Assembly: GCA_014773175.1 (NCBI GenBank)
Contig: VXCM01000302.1
Span: 186,001 to 250,000 of the forward strand
Length of the DNA stretch: 64,000 bases
DNA from: Lucifuga dentata
Lineage: Eukaryota > Chordata > Actinopteri > Ophidiiformes > Bythitidae
Reading direction: 5' to 3'
Shown: positions 59,891 to 64,000 of the stretch, piece after piece
Layout: each line of letters opens with the position of its first letter
Numbering within the stretch: the stretch's first letter is position 1
Position numbers and translations under genes: made by a program
Notes under the pieces: model-generated
The model's database searches: none
Told to the model about the DNA's origin: nothing
The model's input: only the letters and a program-made list of their open reading frames with translations

Positions 59891-61844
59891 ACATTTGAAA
59901 TTGTTTAATTGCTGTAAAATTATTTAATTGTTGAGTTTTTAATTGTATTGACATGATTTGACACCTTTAAAATCATCATGACATTTAAGGCCAATGTGGA
60001 TTGTTCATTACATCTATAACAGGGATAATTGCAAAGGATTATTGTAGGGGACTGTGCTCAGCGCCAGTTAAAAGGCTCAATCACAACGACAGTATGTTTT
60101 TGTAGATGTGAAAATGAAAAGCTGAGAATGGTAGATTTTGCCTGCCGTGCTTCGTCAGACAGAAGGAAGCAGGTCAGATGGAATGACAGCACTGGAGTCA
60201 GTGTTATTGACAGAAATCTGTTATGATCCAAAGCTTAAAGGCTCAGTTGGTATTGTAATTCCACAAGACTAAAACCGAGCTTCTGCCTGTTGACCAGGCC
60301 ATGCCGCAGGCTCTCAGTAGCTACAGTATTTGATAAAGGCATTCTGAATCACGGGAGCATGAACTCGTGGATTTTTCCAAGTCTGTCGGGAGTGTTGACA
60401 CATCTAAAAATGCTACCCAGAGGGTCTCTCTCTCTCCACTGCAGACTTCACTTGTATTAAATCAGCTGTTGGCAAGTTTACTGCATTTAAGTCTCCTAAA
60501 TCCAAATTCTTCATTGCTGTGGTAAGACACCAGACCTGCGCTCTGTCTCAGGAATTACCCAAAGTCTGAGATAAGACAGGGAAAATTGGAAAGTGAATCA
60601 TAGAGGCAACTGCTAGATTTATAGTTCTGTCATTTGACATCCGGCTCTGCTTACTCACGGCCATGAGATGGAGATGGGACAGAAATAACAGTGCTGATAT
60701 TTTATATGATCCTTGACTGCCTGCACAATGAGCCAAATGATCTCTGCTGACGCGTGTAATGTGCACAGGTCCTCTGCCATGTAATGGGAAGGAAAGGATT
60801 AAAAAGGGCTAAATAGGAATCTTGCAGAGACAACGACCATGTGACTCTGTTACCCCCCCACCCCTGTAGCCTCCAGCGTTGCTGTGGTGCACTTTCAGAT
60901 TATTCTGACTTTCTAGTCAATGTGAATATGTGAATTGGGGATGTTAGGATTAACCAGTTTACTATTAATTGTGCAAATAAGACATCACAGTTTCTAAACG
61001 CTAATAATTTAAATGCCAGAGTTTGGAAACTAATAAATATGCAGTAGGATTTACATGGAAAATAAATAAATAAATCAAGTCTTTTCTCAGTGTGTCTAGC
61101 AATGGCATTCAGTCATTGGTTTAATATGACCCTGGATTATGTTTGTGTGTGGGATGTGCATGGTAGCTACATGTGCATGTGTTAACTGGTTGTGGCTACA
61201 AAGTAGTTTTTAGTTTGGATGTATTGTAAGAATGAAAATGGCAGAGGAATTTGATATCCCAGCCTTATACTGTAAAAAATACGGTGACTGGAACAAGAGA
61301 TAGCTAATCATTTGCTGCTAATGTTTAACATAAAACAAACTTTACTGCAGTTAGCTGTGAGGTAATCAAATGGATGCTATGAAAAAGTGATATTGCTGCA
61401 TGTGTGTTCTCCTCTCCAGCCGTCTCAAGGCAGCACGTCTGTTTCATAATGTGAAGTTTAACAGATGTTGTCTCAAGTCAGTTTTGGCATTCTGCTGGCA
61501 CAGTTTTGTTTCGTACATTCCCCAAAGGATGACAACACTGAGAACATGGTAATTCTGTAACTGTTCCATGCAGAAAGTTCAGTAAATGCCTTCCTGTTTA
61601 GATTTTGTCTCTCCTGCTCCCAGACATTTCTGATAATGAGTGGAATGAGGCTTATCACATGGCTTTTGGTGATATATTTTGGTTTGCTTGAAATGTTTTC
61701 TTTGTGAAAACCAAATTAAATAAAAGATAAATTACCTTATTTGTATATGTCATGTCTACAGTCCATGTTAAATTTGTAGGACTAAAAAAATGTTGTAAAA
61801 ATACAGTAAAACGTTTTCATTGCAACTGTTCACAGCTTTTTTCT

Positions 61845-61887
61845 TTTTTTCATTTTTTTTTTTTTTTTTCNTTTTTTTTTTTTTTTT
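61845..61887. repeat. Poly(T) tract with an N
   Basis: T-rich homopolymer with an N at 61871. Confidence 0.9.
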
Positions 61888-64000
61888 GCATCCACTATAT
61901 AAAACCTTGAAACCACTATTTTTTTCTCATTAGATCCATAATCGTCCCACCTAAAACTCCTGCCGTTAACATCCCTAATACAGACATGCATCTGGGTGTG
62001 AAGTCCTGAGGAGATTGCAAATTTTGATCGAGATACAGGCTGTGTGCACTGTGCAAATATTAATTTATTTGTGATGGGACCGTAGTTAGTTGGAGTGTTA
62101 GTGTTATACTTTCTACATGGTCGCACCAGTGTTGAGCCTGCATTCTGCGATGTAATGTGAATGTGTCCTACTGCGACACAGAGGGGCGCACTAGGGAAGC
62201 AGAATCCAAACAATCATCACTTTTTCCATCGCAAAGGGGATTTCGCAAATGCTCCCTCCATCTCTCTGTCATCAGTCATGCTCATGAATGCCAAAATGGC
62301 CTCATGATGGGCTCTCTCTCTGGGTGTTCCCTCTGAGAGCTGTAGGAAGCGTCGTGTCTTGCATGTGTTTCAGGATTGTAGTAGGGAAAACTAAAACAAC
62401 ACTGCAATGCACAGCCAAAGACTATCAAAAAACCCAAGCAGGGGAATGTTTGAATTTTTTATTTGTATTGTCTGAGGTTCAGAGTTTAAATTGATGAGAT
62501 AACATTTGCTTTACTCTTATATAAAGTCTAGTTAAAAGCACATTGTCTCTCATTCATAATTTATTTCTGTGTCAGGGTTTTTTTTCCCAGCTTATTCATA
62601 ATTTGCCGACACTTGTCTGTCACTGTCCAAGTATAATCCAAATACAGGTCATTTAAGTTGTCCAAATATAATATATGCATAATTCTCTGATGATAAGCAA
62701 TGTAATTAACTCTTTTTTTATTGTACTCCATCACTTTGGGATATAAGCTATAGTTCAGTTACTAAAATGACATACCTTCAGATGCTAGTTTTGATGGATT
62801 TTTGTTTTAGTAAGTTTTTGTCAGCAGGGATGCTGTGTTTAAAACAATAATAGTACTTTCCGAATAATATCTCTGGATTCTAATTCTGCCTCTGCTCCAA
62901 GCTTTCTGTTTATTGTCTTTGCGGCCTTCAGCAGGGTTTACGTCCAACTTCCCAGTGTTCATAACTCTGGTCAAATTCTAACACAGCCTGCACATTTTTA
63001 AAGCCAAGAGGAGTTTACTGTCGATAAAGGTTCTCAGTCATCCAGGTCATTGGATATCTAGCAATAGTAATTCAAGACATCTGCTAGATAGGGTTAAAAT
63101 AATGTTTGCTTTTGTAAGTACCATTGTGCACATTAGGCAGTAATTACTCTGATAGTTTGAATTGAATTGTATTTCTTTTCATAAAGCAACAAAAGCTTGA
63201 TTCCTGAGAGCTGTTGGCAGTGATGGTTTTATTGTATGGAAAGTGACATTTCAATTTAAAATTTAAAGAATAACACATTCACACAAAATAGAGATAGTGG
63301 ATTATATATGAGTGCCAGCTTGTAAATACAGTAAGTTTGATAAGTCTTGTTCATAGTTTTGATAAGCAGCTGTTGTCTTACAGTAACAAGGGAAGGATTC
63401 TGCAAAAACAGCCATGAAGAATTAATGTTTGACAAACTCATTTGTGATAGATCTACTGTGAAAAAACAAGGAAATGGACTGAAGTGATTCCCCTGGGATG
63501 TCATGGCAATAGATGTTTAATGGTTCAAGAATCATTTGAAATGTGAAAGCATGAATGTTCCTGTTGTCAACAAGCGATTGAATAGATGTTATTTTGATCT
63601 ATTAGTACTAGCCAACAGCTGTCGAATTAAATTCTAGCCACCAGCCACTGAGAAAGGGCTTTTTATTCCTTCATTTAGAAGCTGGAATAAACAAACACTC
63701 CTATTTTTTCACTGTAACCAGTCGTGGAACTGAACGGTGCATGTATGACTGGATACAGGAATAGCAACCTTCAGCCCTTCTGGATATGTAATGTTTGGAG
63801 TTATGGTACATATGTGGTGACCAAGTTATGATTCTCAACGAAGTCTGTTGATAAAATAGACATCATTCTATCCACATACCAAGACTGGTTCAACACTGGA
63901 TGTTTCTTGCTCCCAAAACTAAAATCATAGTATTCCAGCAGTGCTATATTGTTCAGTATGTCTGATGTTATTTGAAAGTCCCTGCATAGAATTATTGATC

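Larger units (their letters stand above)
57052..64000 (+). other. Glypican intron 1, left part
   Basis: The intron opens with GTAAGG at 57052 and continues past the window. Glypican genes typically have very large introns. Contents seen: a hAT-like fragment, a 66-bp duplication around an N, poly(T) tracts with Ns at 58579 and 61871, and a third copy of a dispersed repeat. No second glypican exon (with the CCxxxME motif) was found. Confidence 0.65.

Overview
The window is vertebrate nuclear DNA, almost certainly from a teleost fish. It is AT-rich, full of microsatellites and fish-type dispersed repeats, and its few genes have metazoan splice signals. The strongest marker is a complete miR-17~92 microRNA cluster. 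All six guide strands match, by eye and from memory, the forms shared by vertebrates.

Three loci carry the recognisable function. (1) FASTKD5 lies on the minus strand at 19.4-21.9 kb. It is an intact single-coding-exon gene for a mitochondrial RNA-granule protein ending in a RAP domain, with a probable untranslated first exon near 22.9-23.2 kb. (2) The miR-17~92 host gene (MIR17HG) lies on the plus strand. Its promoter and first exon(s) probably fall within 26.7-28.0 kb, a strong splice acceptor ends at 28,799, and the hairpins mir-17, -18a, -19a, -20a, -19b and -92a fill 28.9-29.66 kb. (3) The first coding exon of a glypican starts at 56,898 on the plus strand. It resembles GPC6 rather than GPC5 and opens an intron that runs past the right end of the window.

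Layout: 1-19.2 kb is gene-free and holds microsatellites plus an RTE-like retrotransposon fragment with a 14-bp target-site duplication. 19.2-23.2 kb is FASTKD5. 23.2-26.7 kb is AT-rich and empty. 26.7-30.1 kb is the microRNA host gene. 30.1-56.4 kb is a gene-poor interval with a TTAA-flanked inverted-repeat transposon (32.5-33.1 kb), two copies of a SINE-like repeat, hAT-like fragments, a 60-bp AT-rich inverted repeat and several perfect short hairpins. 56.4-64 kb is the glypican leader, exon 1 and part of intron 1.

The microRNA cluster followed by a glypican recalls human 13q31, where MIR17HG, GPC5 and GPC6 are consecutive. Here the next glypican exon looks GPC6-type and no GPC5-like exon was recognised in the 27 kb between. 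FASTKD5 next to this cluster is not the human arrangement. I found no wholly new gene system. The most unusual structures are the TTAA-flanked element, the perfect inverted repeats and two assembly-type duplications around single Ns.
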